Assembly (NCBI GenBank): GCA_963762865.1
Contig: CAVXNC010000003.1
Span: 62,001-126,000 of the forward strand
Reading direction: 5' to 3'
Origin: DATHAP01 sp963762865
GTDB lineage: Bacteria > Actinomycetota > Actinomycetes > JACCUZ01
DNA length: 64,000 nucleotides
Shown: positions 32,816-41,614 of the stretch, one piece after another
How positions within the stretch are numbered: position 1 is the first letter of the stretch
Layout of the letters: each line of letters begins with the position of its first letter
Notes under the pieces: model-generated
Databases searched by the model: none
What the model saw: the letters and a program-made list of their open reading frames with translations, nothing else
Told to the model about the DNA's origin: nothing
Position numbers and translations under genes: made by a program

Positions 32816-33826
32816 ATGCTCGTGACAGGCGAGACCGGGCGGCGGCCGAGCGTGCTGGCCGTGTGGGTCGCCCTTGTCACCGTCTACCTGGTCTGGGGCT
32901 CGACCTACCTGGCGATCCGGGTGGTCGTGGAGACCGTCCCACCGCTGCTGGCGATGGGAGCCCGCTTCCTGCTCGCCGGCCTGCTGCTCGGCACCGTGAT
33001 CGCGGTGCGCAAGGGTCCTCGCGCGCTGCGGATCCGTCCGCGGCAGCTCGGAGCAGCGGCGACCGTCGGGCTCCTGCTCCTCCTCGGCGGCAACGGCGGC
33101 GTCGCAGTGGCCGAGCAGACCGTCCCGTCGGGGATCGCGGCGCTGCTCGTGGCCGCGACCCCGCTGTGGCTGGTCTGCCTGCGCTTCGCCGCGCGTGACC
33201 GGCCGGCAGCGCTGAGCCTGCTCGGCACCGTCGTCGGCTTCGTCGGCATCGCCGTCCTGGTGCGCCCGGGCGCCTCGCTCGGCGACGGGGTCGAGACGTG
33301 GGGGCTCATCACCGTCGTGGGCGCTGCCGCCTCGTGGGCCCTGGGCTCCTTCCTGTCCTCGCGGATCCCGGTCCCGGGCGACGCCTTCGTCGCGACGACC
33401 TGGGAGATGCTCACGGGTGGGCTCGCGCTGCTGGTCGTGGGTGTCGCGTCCGGCGAGGGCAGCGACCTCGCGCTCGGTGACGTCGCGGGCGAGGCCTGGG
33501 CCTGGCTGGCCTACCTGGTCCTGATCGGCTCGATCGTCGCCTTCTCGGCCTACGTGTGGCTGCTGCAGCACGCCCCGATCTCGCTGACGGCCACCTACGC
33601 CTACGTCAACCCGGTCGTGGCGGTCGCGCTCGGTGCCCTCGTGCTGTCCGAGCCGATCACGGCATCGGTGGTGATGGGTGGTGCCGTCGTCGTGCTCGGC
33701 GTCGGGCTGGTCGTCACGGCCGAGCGTCCGCGCCGGGACACCCCGGTGCCGCCGGCGTCAGGAACCGCCTCGCCCCTCGACGCCCGGGTTGCGCCGGACG
33801 AACGGGTGGTAGACCTTCCGACATGA
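32816..33826 (+). CDS. EamA/DMT-family transporter
   Basis: A 336-residue inner-membrane protein with ten helices in two EamA repeats. The first is VTVYLVWGSTYLAIRVVVET and the second includes SWALGSFLSSRIP and AFSAYVWLLQHAPISL, with the usual YAYVNPVVAVALGALVLSEP. Such drug/metabolite transporters export amino acids or metabolites; the substrate is unknown. The ATG at 32816 follows GCGAAGGGGG with a TTG just before. Its stop overlaps the next gene by four bases. Confidence 0.88.
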   Translation: MLVTGETGRRPSVLAVWVALVTVYLVWGSTYLAIRVVVETVPPLLAMGARFLLAGLLLGTVIAVRKGPRALRIRPRQLGAAATVGLLLLLGGNGGVAVAEQTVPSGIAALLVAATPLWLVCLRFAARDRPAALSLLGTVVGFVGIAVLVRPGASLGDGVETWGLITVVGAAASWALGSFLSSRIPVPGDAFVATTWEMLTGGLALLVVGVASGEGSDLALGDVAGEAWAWLAYLVLIGSIVAFSAYVWLLQHAPISLTATYAYVNPVVAVALGALVLSEPITASVVMGGAVVVLGVGLVVTAERPRRDTPVPPASGTASPLDARVAPDERVVDLPT

Positions 33827-35484
33827 CGCAGCTGGTGCTCGGCCCGCTCCTGCGCCATGTCGGACACACCGACGCAACCGTCTGGGTCGAGACCGACGGC
33901 TCCTGCACGGTCGAGGTGCTCGGCCACACCGAGGACACCTTCCTGGTGGCCGGGCACCACTACGCGCTGGTCTGCATCGAGGGGCTCGAGCCGGGCTCCT
34001 CGACGGCGTACGACGTCAAGCTGGACGGCACGACGGTCTGGCCGCTGCCCGCGGGCGCCGACGCCGGCCGGCGGCCGCCCTCGCGCATCCGGACGATCAG
34101 CGAGGAGGACTCGCTCCGGGTGCTCTTCGGGTCCTGCCGCTACGCGCGCCCCGACGCGGTCGCCGACGACGACAAGTTCGAGGCGGACGCGCTGGACACC
34201 TACGCCAAGCGGATGCCGACGCTGCCCGAGTCGGAGTGGCCGGACGCGTTGCTGCTGCTGGGTGACCAGGTCTACGCCGACGAGACGTCGGACCGGACGA
34301 AGGCGCGCATCCGCGCCCGACGCGACGTCAGCCAGGAGCCGGGCGAGCAGATCAAGGACTTCGAGGAGTACACCTGGCTCTACGAGGAGTCCTGGACCGA
34401 CCCCGACGTGCGGTGGCTGCTGTCGACGATCCCGTCGTCGATGATCTTCGACGACCACGACATCGCCGACGACTGGAACACCTCGGCCGAGTGGCGCGCC
34501 GACATGAAGCAGACCTCCTGGTGGCAGGAGCGCGTGGTCGGTGGGCTGTCGTCCTACTGGGTCTACCAGCACATCGGCAACCTCTCGCCGGAGGCGCTGG
34601 CGGACGACGGGCTCTACCAGAAGGTGCGCGAGCACGACGGTGACTGCGAGCCGATGCTGCGCGACTTCGCAACCGCGGCCGACAAGGAGGCCGACGGGCG
34701 CAAGGGCGCGCAGTGGTCCTACCGCCGCGACCTCGGCGACGTGCGGCTGCTGGTCATCGACTCGCGGTGCGGGCGGATGCTCGACGAGGGCAACCGCCAG
34801 ATGATCTCCGACCGCGAGTTCGAGTGGGTCGAGGCGCAGGTCGAGGGCGAGTACAACCACCTGCTGGTCGGCACCTCGCTGCCGTGGCTGCTCGCGCGCG
34901 CCCTGCACGACATCGAGGCCTGGAACGAGACCCTCGCCGCGGGCAGGCGGGGGCCGCGGATGGCACGGATCGCGGAGAAGTTCCGCCGGGCCGCCGACCT
35001 CGAGCACTGGGCGGCCTTCCGCAAGTCCTTCGACCGGCTCGCGGAGCTCTTCGCCGGCGTCGGCCGGGGGGACCACGCCGGCTCCGGCGGCCAGCCGCCG
35101 GCCACGGTGTGCGTCCTGTCCGGCGACGTGCATCACGCGTACGCCGCGCAGGCCGACTACCACGACGACTCGGTCCGGTCGTCGGTCTACCAGCTGACCT
35201 GCTCGCCGGTGCACAACTACGTGCCCAAGGCCATGAAGGTGGCCTTCCGGGTGTCCTGGAGCCGGGCGGCCGAGAAGACGACGCGGTTCCTGCTCGACCG
35301 GGTCGCCCGGCTGCCGCACCAGCCGCTGGACTGGTCCAAGCTGGCCGGCCCGTTCTACGGCAACGAGATCGCGACCCTGACCCTGCACGGCCGGTCCGCC
35401 GAGCTGGTCATCGAGCGGGCCCGGGTCGACGCCACCGGCACCGCCCGCCTGCGGCCGGTCGTGGAGCTCCCGCTCGCCCGCTGA
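33823..35484 (+). CDS. PhoD-like alkaline phosphatase domain protein
   Basis: A 553-residue metallophosphatase. An N-terminal Fn3-like domain (residues about 1-90) precedes a calcineurin-like core with metal ligands in LLLGDQVYADE, MIFDDHDIADDWN and LSGDVHHAYAAQADY. There is no Tat or Sec signal, unlike secreted PhoD, so it may act inside the cell. The substrate is probably a phosphodiester or phosphomonoester. The ATG overlaps the EamA stop (ATGA), so the two genes are co-translated and may act on the same compound. Confidence 0.85.
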   Translation: MTQLVLGPLLRHVGHTDATVWVETDGSCTVEVLGHTEDTFLVAGHHYALVCIEGLEPGSSTAYDVKLDGTTVWPLPAGADAGRRPPSRIRTISEEDSLRVLFGSCRYARPDAVADDDKFEADALDTYAKRMPTLPESEWPDALLLLGDQVYADETSDRTKARIRARRDVSQEPGEQIKDFEEYTWLYEESWTDPDVRWLLSTIPSSMIFDDHDIADDWNTSAEWRADMKQTSWWQERVVGGLSSYWVYQHIGNLSPEALADDGLYQKVREHDGDCEPMLRDFATAADKEADGRKGAQWSYRRDLGDVRLLVIDSRCGRMLDEGNRQMISDREFEWVEAQVEGEYNHLLVGTSLPWLLARALHDIEAWNETLAAGRRGPRMARIAEKFRRAADLEHWAAFRKSFDRLAELFAGVGRGDHAGSGGQPPATVCVLSGDVHHAYAAQADYHDDSVRSSVYQLTCSPVHNYVPKAMKVAFRVSWSRAAEKTTRFLLDRVARLPHQPLDWSKLAGPFYGNEIATLTLHGRSAELVIERARVDATGTARLRPVVELPLAR

Positions 35485-35517
35485 TCAGCGGCAGAGGTGC
35501 GAGGGGTTGCACGACTC

Positions 35518-35541
35518 CTTTCGAAAGAGTACGTTCGAAAG
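35518..35541 (+). promoter_or_regulatory. TTCGAA operator pair at the arsR-type start
   Basis: CTTTCGAAAG (35518-35527) is a perfect palindrome and CGTTCGAAAG (35532-35541) repeats it 14 bases later. The second copy touches the GTG start of the ArsR-type gene. A -10-like GAGTACGTT lies between. Two sites on one face, adjacent to the start, fit autorepression of the regulator-MFS pair. Confidence 0.7.
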
Positions 35542-36168
35542 GTGCCTATCGATGACTCGCTGCCCGAGCCCGGCGACCTCGGCGTGCCGCAGCGCGACCT
35601 CGGCGACGACCCGCTGGCCATGCGCGCGCTGGCTCACCCGCTGCGGCTCCGGCTGCTCGAGGAGCTCACGCTGCGCGGGCCGCTGACCGCCACCCAGTGC
35701 GCCGACCTGGTGGGGGAGTCGCCCTCGTCGTGCTCGTTCCACCTGCGGACGCTGGCGAAGTACGGCTTCGTCGAGGAGGCCGAGGGCGGCACCGGACGGC
35801 AGCGGCCGTGGCGGACGGTCGCACTGGGCAACCGCTGGCGGACCGGCCCGGGCGTCTCGCCGGCTGTGCAGACCGCCGGCGCGGCCCTCGCCGCCCAGGT
35901 GCGCCGGCGCGACCGAGAGCTGCTCGACGAGCATGTCGCCCGCGAGGCCGAGCTGCCGGCGGAGTGGGTCGAGGCCAGCATCCACAGCAACTTCGGCAGC
36001 TGGCTGACCGTCGAGGAGCTGGCCGAGCTGGGAGAGGCGCTCACCGACCTGTGGCGGCCCTACCTCGCGAGGCTGCGAGACCCGGAGAGCCGGCCCTCGG
36101 ACGCCCGGCTGGTGCACATGTTCGCCCACGCGTTCCCCCGTCCCGAAGGCGCTGCCGACCATGCGTGA
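35542..36168 (+). CDS. ArsR-family regulator
   Basis: A 208-residue winged-helix regulator. The HTH lies near residues 28-85 (MRALAHPLRLRLLEELTL, then TATQCADLVGESPSSCSFHL), and the wing is GGTGRQRPWRTVALG. The C-terminal half is helical, without Cys clusters for metal. It overlaps the MFS gene by 8 bases, so it is probably the local repressor of that exporter. The GTG at 35542 leaves only a few bases of leader after the operator; leaderless translation is possible. Confidence 0.85.
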   Translation: MPIDDSLPEPGDLGVPQRDLGDDPLAMRALAHPLRLRLLEELTLRGPLTATQCADLVGESPSSCSFHLRTLAKYGFVEEAEGGTGRQRPWRTVALGNRWRTGPGVSPAVQTAGAALAAQVRRRDRELLDEHVAREAELPAEWVEASIHSNFGSWLTVEELAELGEALTDLWRPYLARLRDPESRPSDARLVHMFAHAFPRPEGAADHA

Positions 36169-37471
36169 CCTGTTGCGCAACCGCGACTTCCGGCTGCTCT
36201 TCGCCGGCCAGACGCTGTCGATGTTCGGCGACATGGCGATGCTGATCGTGCTCGCGATGTGGGCCAAGGACCTCACGGGGTCCAACGGCATCGCCGGGTC
36301 GGTCTTCGCCGCGCTGGCCGTGCCGAGCCTGCTGGCGCCGCTCGCCGGCGTGGTCATCGACCGCTTCCGCCGACGCACCGTGATGATCGTGACGGACATC
36401 GCGACGGCAGCCGTCGTCCTGCTGCTGCTCCTCGTCGACGGCCGCGAGGACCTCTGGCTGCTCTACGTCGTCGCCTTCCTCTACGGCGCCTCGTTGGTCG
36501 CCTTCAGCAGCGCCCGCTCGGCGCTGCTGCCGGCGATGGTCGACGAAGAGATGCTCGGCCAGGCCAACGGCTCGCTCGGCACCGGCCGCGAGGCGCTGCG
36601 TCTCGTGGCACCGCTCGCGGGCGCGGCGCTCTACGCCGGCTTCGGCGGCCCGGCGGTCGCGATCCTCGACGCGGCGACCTTCCTGGTCTCCGCCGCGGCC
36701 CTGCTCGCGCTGCGGGTCGACGAGCCGGCGCCCGAGCCCCACGGCGGCCGCTTCACCGTCGAGGCTGCGGCCGGCGGGCGTCACCTGCTGGGCGACCCCG
36801 TGCTGCGCACCACCGTCGTCGCCACCGTCATCTGCATGCTGGCGCTCGGGATCAGCGAGTCGGCCTACTTCGCGATCGTCGACGACGGTCTCGGTCGGCC
36901 GGTGGAGTTCGTCGGCGTGCTCAGTGCCGTGCAGGGCGTCGGAGCGATCCTGGCCGGCGTCGCCATCACCGGGATCATCCGGCGCACCGGCGAGCTCCGT
37001 CCGATGGCGTGGGGCTTCGCGTCACTCGCCGTCGGGGTCGCCCTGACGACGACCGGCCAGCTCGTCCCGGTGGCGGCCGGGGTGCTGCTCTTCGGCGCCG
37101 GCCTGCCGATCCTCATCGTCTGCATGACGACTGCGATCCATCACCGGACCCCGACCGGGCTGCAGGGCCGGGCGTTCACGGCCTTCGAGCTCTTCGCCGG
37201 CGTCCCGCAGCTGCTGTCGATCCTCGGCGGCGCGGTGGCGGTGACCCTTGTCGACTACCGCATCCCGCTCACGGTGATGGGCCTCGGCCTGGCTGCGGCC
37301 GGGGTCTACTCGTGGCGGCAGCTGCGCGAGGAACCGGTCCCGGCGGGCAGCGGCGAGTCAGTCCTCGCGGACCCGGCCGGCGTCGACGTGCACGTGCCGA
37401 TCGGTGCGGACGTGGTCCAGCAGGCGCCGGTCGTGGGTCACGAGCAGGACGGTCCCGTCGTACGTGGCTAA
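36161..37471 (+). CDS. MFS transporter
   Basis: A 436-residue twelve-helix exporter of the DHA3 group. It has FRLLFAGQTLSMFGDMAM in helix 1, GVVIDRFRRRTVMIV in loop 2 and a repeat in the second half (GIIRRTGELRPMAWG). It is controlled by the ArsR-type gene it overlaps. The last 38 codons (VLADPAGVDVHVPIG onward) extend antisense into the ABC-F gene; the helical part ends before that, so an earlier stop may have been lost. Confidence 0.85.
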   Translation: MRDLLRNRDFRLLFAGQTLSMFGDMAMLIVLAMWAKDLTGSNGIAGSVFAALAVPSLLAPLAGVVIDRFRRRTVMIVTDIATAAVVLLLLLVDGREDLWLLYVVAFLYGASLVAFSSARSALLPAMVDEEMLGQANGSLGTGREALRLVAPLAGAALYAGFGGPAVAILDAATFLVSAAALLALRVDEPAPEPHGGRFTVEAAAGGRHLLGDPVLRTTVVATVICMLALGISESAYFAIVDDGLGRPVEFVGVLSAVQGVGAILAGVAITGIIRRTGELRPMAWGFASLAVGVALTTTGQLVPVAAGVLLFGAGLPILIVCMTTAIHHRTPTGLQGRAFTAFELFAGVPQLLSILGGAVAVTLVDYRIPLTVMGLGLAAAGVYSWRQLREEPVPAGSGESVLADPAGVDVHVPIGADVVQQAPVVGHEQDGPVVRG

Positions 37472-39007
37472 CGCCTCCTCCAGCTGCTCGATGGCCATCA
37501 GGTCCAGATGGTTCGTCGGTTCGTCGAGCACCAGCAGGTTGGCCCGTCGAGCCATCAGCAGCGCGAGGTCGGCGCGGGTGCGTTCGCCGGGGGAGAGGGT
37601 CCCGACCGGGCGCAGCACGTCGTCGGCGCCGAGGCCGAACTTCGCCAGCAGCGTCCGGGCGTCGGCCTCGTCCTGACCGGTCGCGGTACGGAACGCGGCC
37701 CCCAACGGCTCTCCGGTGTCGAAGGTCCGGCGAACCTGGTCGACCTCTCCGACGACGACGCTGCGGCCGAGCCACGCCTGGCCGCTGGTCAGCGCCACCC
37801 TGCCGAGCAGGGCGCCGAGCAGCGTCGACTTGCCCGACCCGTTGGGACCGGTCACGGCGACCCGGTCGCCGCGGTGCACGGTGAGGTCCACCGGACCGAG
37901 CCGGAAGTCGCCGCGCGCCACCACGGCGCCGGCCAGCCCGGCCACGTCCTCGGGTCCTCGCGTGGCAGGGTCGAGCGCGAGCCGCAGCTCCCACGGCTCG
38001 CGCGGGTCGTCCACCTCGTCGAGCCGGTCGAGCTCCCGGAGCGTTCGCGCAGCGGCCGCACCCCGGCCCTCCGCGCTGGCCACGTTCGCGTGCCGGATGA
38101 ACTTGTCCGGCTCGGCCGATCGCGCCTTCGCGCTCGTCGCCCGACCGACGCCCTGGCGGGCCCACTCCTTGTCACGGCGGGCCCGGTCTGCGAGGGCCGA
38201 GCGCTTCGCGTCGTACGCCTCGAAGGCCGCTTTCGCCGCCGCCCGCGCCCGGTCGCGCTCCTCGAGGTACGCCGCGAAGCCACCGCCGAAGACCGTGCCC
38301 CGCCGGGTGAACTCGTCGATCTCCAGCACCTCGGTCGCGACCCGCTCGAGGAAGGCGCGGTCGTGCGACACGACGACGAGGGCGCCGCGGCGACCGGCGA
38401 GGAAGGACTCGAGCGCCGTCAACCCGTCGACGTCGAGGTCGTTCGTCGGCTCGTCGAGGAGCAGCACGTCGACCTGGGTGAGCAGCACCGCCGCCAGCCC
38501 GCAGCGCGCCAGCTGGCCGCCGGAGAGCGTGGCGATCTCGCGGTCGAGCACCGCGGCGTCGAGACCGAGCCGGTCGAGCACCGCGGGAGCGCGGGTGTCG
38601 AGGTCGGCGCCGCCCAGCGCGAGCCACCGGTCCAGGGCGGCGGCGTAGGCGTCGTCCGCCCCCGCGGCGCCGGCGGCCAGGTCGTCGGCGGCCGCGGTCA
38701 TCGCACGGTCCGCCGACGCCACGCCGGTACGTCGCGCGAGGTAGCTGCGCAGGGTCTCGCTGGGACGCCGGTCGCGCTCCTGCGGGAGCAGCACGACCGT
38801 TGCGCCCGGCGGCGACAGCGCGACGGTGCCCGACTCGGGCACGAGGTCGCCGGCGACCAGCCCGAGCAGGGTCGACTTGCCGACGCCGTTGGGGCCGACC
38901 ACCGCCAGCCGCGAAGCCGGCCCGACGGTCACCGTCACGTCGGCGAGCACGGTGCGCGGACCGTGCGCGAACCCGACGGCGCGCAGGTCGACCTCGGCAT
39001 CGGACAC
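37358..39007 (-). CDS. ABC-F family ATPase
   Basis: A 549-residue soluble protein with two ATPase domains and no membrane part. Domain 1 has GPNGVGKSTLLG, LSGGQLARCGL and LLLDEPTNDLD. Domain 2 has GPNGSGKSTLLG, LSPGERTRADL and LVLDEPTNHLD. The linker (about residues 225-300) is Arg/Lys/Ala-rich with KEWARQGVGRATSAKAR. ABC-F proteins bind the ribosome E-site and rescue stalled or antibiotic-blocked ribosomes. Its 3' end overlaps the converging MFS gene by 114 bases. Confidence 0.93.
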   Translation of the reverse strand: MSDAEVDLRAVGFAHGPRTVLADVTVTVGPASRLAVVGPNGVGKSTLLGLVAGDLVPESGTVALSPPGATVVLLPQERDRRPSETLRSYLARRTGVASADRAMTAAADDLAAGAAGADDAYAAALDRWLALGGADLDTRAPAVLDRLGLDAAVLDREIATLSGGQLARCGLAAVLLTQVDVLLLDEPTNDLDVDGLTALESFLAGRRGALVVVSHDRAFLERVATEVLEIDEFTRRGTVFGGGFAAYLEERDRARAAAKAAFEAYDAKRSALADRARRDKEWARQGVGRATSAKARSAEPDKFIRHANVASAEGRGAAAARTLRELDRLDEVDDPREPWELRLALDPATRGPEDVAGLAGAVVARGDFRLGPVDLTVHRGDRVAVTGPNGSGKSTLLGALLGRVALTSGQAWLGRSVVVGEVDQVRRTFDTGEPLGAAFRTATGQDEADARTLLAKFGLGADDVLRPVGTLSPGERTRADLALLMARRANLLVLDEPTNHLDLMAIEQLEEALATYDGTVLLVTHDRRLLDHVRTDRHVHVDAGRVRED

Positions 39008-39058
39008 AACCGTCGAGGCTAGGCGCCGGCCGGTGGGACGGCGACCCCGTTCGGGCTG

Positions 39059-39700
39059 TCAGTCGAGGCGGACGAGGCCGTTGTGCGCCGTGTCGAAGTA
39101 GACCGCGGTGAGGCCGGGCTCGTCGGCCTCGACCCAGTCGACCCGGAAGTCGATCCCGTCCAGCGGCTCGCCCAGCCAGTCGATGACCTTGTCGCGGTCG
39201 CCGCAGATCTCGACCTGGTCGATCTTCGGCCCGTCGCCGTCCGGCCGGTCGATGCTCGGGTGCAGGTCCGGTGTGGTCTCCCACTGGACGAAGAACGGCA
39301 GCGCCGGGTCGTCGAGCAGGTCGAGGACACCGATCTGCCGCCACGACAGGTCGACACCGTCCGGGCGCCGCCGGTGGCCGTGCACGGCGGCCCGGCCGAG
39401 CCGGCTCGCCACCGGCTCGATGTCGTCCACCGCGACGACCCACGCGAGCCAGCCGCCACCGGACTCGGAGCGCGACTTCACCGCCTGGCCGAAGGGCGCC
39501 TTGTCGGCCGCCGGGTGGTCGAGCGCACCGACCACCTCGAGGTAGACCCCGCCCGCGAGGGGCAGCACGAAGTTGCGGGTGCCGAAGCGCGGGTGCAGCC
39601 CGCCGTCGCGGAACGCGGCACCGAGAGCCGACCCGAGCCGCTGGACGCAGGCCCCGAGACCCTCGGGTCCGGCCGCGTACGAGAGGTGGTCGAGGCGCAC
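39059..39700 (-). CDS. glyoxalase-like (VOC) protein
   Basis: A 213-residue protein with a glyoxalase-like domain. LDHLSYAAGPEGLGACVQRL opens the fold, FGTRNFVLPLAGGVYLEVVG has the expected metal/substrate strand, and a second module follows near residues 125-210. There is no signal peptide. Its activity is unknown. It lies 51 bases downstream in transcription of no other gene; the next upstream gene on the strand is the aminotransferase. Confidence 0.75.
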   Translation of the reverse strand: MRLDHLSYAAGPEGLGACVQRLGSALGAAFRDGGLHPRFGTRNFVLPLAGGVYLEVVGALDHPAADKAPFGQAVKSRSESGGGWLAWVVAVDDIEPVASRLGRAAVHGHRRRPDGVDLSWRQIGVLDLLDDPALPFFVQWETTPDLHPSIDRPDGDGPKIDQVEICGDRDKVIDWLGEPLDGIDFRVDWVEADEPGLTAVYFDTAHNGLVRLD

Positions 39701-39780
39701 GTGTCGACCCTCTCACCCGCCGCGCGGGCGGCCCAAACCGGGTGTGTCGACGTCGATCCCCGGACGACGTCCAGCCGCTG

Positions 39781-40872
39781 TCAGTCGGCGACGAACCCCT
39801 TCGCCACCCGCAGGAAGAGGTCGTTGGCCTCGGGCTCGCCGATCGACACCCGGGCACCCTCACCGGCGAAGGGCCGCACCACGACACCCGCCTCCTCGCA
39901 CGCCGCGGCGAACTCCTCGGTGCGGTCGCCGAGACGCAGCCACACGAAGTTGGCCTCCGACACCGGCACCCGCGACCAGCCTTGCTCACGCAGCGCGGTC
40001 TGCACGCGGGTCCGCTCCTCGACGAGGGCGGCGACCCGCTCGAGCAGCTCGCTCTCGGCGGCGAGCGATGCGACCGCCGCCGTCTGGGCCAGCCCGCTCA
40101 CCCCGAACGGGACCGCCGTCTTGCGCAAGGCGTCGGCGACCGGCTCGTGCGCCACCGCGAAGCCCACCCGCAGGCCGGCGAGGCCGTAGGCCTTGGAGAA
40201 GGTCCGCAGCACCGCCACGTTGGGGCGCGCGCGGTAGACATCGATCGCGTCGGGCACGTCTGCGTCGCGCACGAACTCGCGGTAGGCCTCGTCGATCACG
40301 ACGAGCACGTGCGGCGGGATGCGGTCGAGGAACCGCTCGAGGGAGTCGCGGCGGACCGCGGTGCCGGTCGGGTTGTTGGGCGAGCACACCAGCACCAGGC
40401 GCGTCCGGTCGGTGACCGCGCCCGCCATCGCGTCGAGGTCGTGGTGCTCGTCGGGCAGGAGCGGGACCCGCACCGACCGGGCCCCGGAGACCTGCACCAC
40501 GATCGGGTAGGCCTCGAACGAACGCCAGGCGTAGACGACCTCGTCGCCCTCGGTCGCCGTGGACTGCACGACCTGCTGCAGCACACCCACCGACCCCGTC
40601 CCGGTCGCGACGTGCGTCACCGGCACGTCGAAGCGCTCGGCGATCGCAGCCGTGAGGCCGGTCGCGAACATGTCGGGGTAACGGTTGAACGACTCCGCGC
40701 CCTCGCGCACCGTTGCGAGCACCGACGGCAGCGGCGGGTAGGGGTTCTCGTTGGACGACAGCTTGTAGGCCGGCGCTCCGTCGCGCGCCGCCGCGGGGCG
40801 ACCCGGCCGGTAGGTGGGGATCCCGTCCAGCGCGCCGCGCAGCCGCGGTGCGGCCTCGTTGCCGTCGTCCAT
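39781..40872 (-). CDS. pat: aromatic/histidinol-phosphate aminotransferase
   Basis: A 363-residue fold-type I PLP enzyme. YKLSSNENPYPPLP is the N-terminal substrate motif, VCSPNNPTGTAV and VIDEAYREFV bind PLP, and TFSKAYGLAGLRVG carries the Schiff-base Lys. The LSSNE form fits the Pat branch (phenylalanine/tyrosine formation) better than HisC, which usually has N-T-NE; HisC activity cannot be excluded. The ATG at 40872 is 41 bases after the RsiG gene on the same strand. Confidence 0.88.
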   Translation of the reverse strand: MDDGNEAAPRLRGALDGIPTYRPGRPAAARDGAPAYKLSSNENPYPPLPSVLATVREGAESFNRYPDMFATGLTAAIAERFDVPVTHVATGTGSVGVLQQVVQSTATEGDEVVYAWRSFEAYPIVVQVSGARSVRVPLLPDEHHDLDAMAGAVTDRTRLVLVCSPNNPTGTAVRRDSLERFLDRIPPHVLVVIDEAYREFVRDADVPDAIDVYRARPNVAVLRTFSKAYGLAGLRVGFAVAHEPVADALRKTAVPFGVSGLAQTAAVASLAAESELLERVAALVEERTRVQTALREQGWSRVPVSEANFVWLRLGDRTEEFAAACEEAGVVVRPFAGEGARVSIGEPEANDLFLRVAKGFVAD

Positions 40873-40913
40873 GGGCCACACCCTAGGCCGCGGCCCGCGG
40901 GGTCGCTGACGGA

Positions 40914-41561
40914 CTAGCGGCCGGCCTCGAGAGCGACGAGGCAGGCACTCGGGTCCTGGTGGTAGCGGGCGACCAGCTCGGCGGTCGCTCGGTCGAGTCG
41001 CTTGTGGAGCGCCTCCCGGTAGGACGAGAGGACGCTCTCGGCGGAGGTGAGCCTGGCGAAGAGCTTCGCGCGCTCCTCCGGGTCGGTGCCGTTCGCGCCG
41101 CTGGCCCACAGCTCGGGCAGGTGCGGGAGGATCGGCATGCCGCCGTCCGGGTGCAGCGACAGGATGACCTGCCGGCCGACGGTGCCACGCTGCTCGGTGA
41201 GGGCGTCCGCCAGGGCGATGCGGTCGCCGAGCGCCGAGTCGGCGCGCAGCAGGTCGCGACGTGCCTGGATGAGCCGGCGCCAGTAGGACGTTCGCAGCTC
41301 CTCCTCGAGCAGCGTGCGCCGGTAGGTGCGCAGCCGCTTGAGATCCAGGTGGGCGAGCTCCGGGACGCGCTGCGGTGGGGGACGCAGCGTCGTCGCCGGC
41401 ACCGACCTGCCCTGTGGCGCGGCGGGCGCAGGGACCGGCCGAGCCGCGTCCGCCGGACGCTGCTCGTCGATCGCGGCCACCTGGCCCACAACGGTCATGT
41501 CCGGGTCATCGACGGGACCGGCCGCTTGCTTGACGCGTCTCACCCGCTTGGATGAGGCCAC
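40914..41561 (-). CDS. rsiG: RsiG-like anti-sigma factor (c-di-GMP motif)
   Basis: A 215-residue helical protein. Residues 88-103 give E-x3-S-x2-R-x3-Q-x3-D exactly (Glu88, Ser92, Arg95, Gln99, Asp103), the c-di-GMP-binding signature of Streptomyces RsiG, which holds sigma WhiG. Residues 175-190 repeat it with His186 in place of Gln (Glu175, Ser179, Arg182, His186, Asp190). The segment between (LSLHPDGGMPILPHLPELW) would be the turn of the antiparallel coil. A Pro-rich N-terminal 65 residues precede it. No WhiG gene is in the window; its partner is presumably the genome's WhiG/FliA-type sigma. Confidence 0.85.
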   Translation of the reverse strand: MASSKRVRRVKQAAGPVDDPDMTVVGQVAAIDEQRPADAARPVPAPAAPQGRSVPATTLRPPPQRVPELAHLDLKRLRTYRRTLLEEELRTSYWRRLIQARRDLLRADSALGDRIALADALTEQRGTVGRQVILSLHPDGGMPILPHLPELWASGANGTDPEERAKLFARLTSAESVLSSYREALHKRLDRATAELVARYHQDPSACLVALEAGR

Positions 41562-41614
41562 GATGGTCGCCGGCGGTGAGCGTGGCGAGCCGGGACGTCC
41601 CTTCGGAGGTCGAG

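Noticed and set aside
33601..35388. 595-codon minus-strand frame over the PhoD-like gene
   Set aside because: Low-complexity mirror frame; the plus strand has metal-site motifs.
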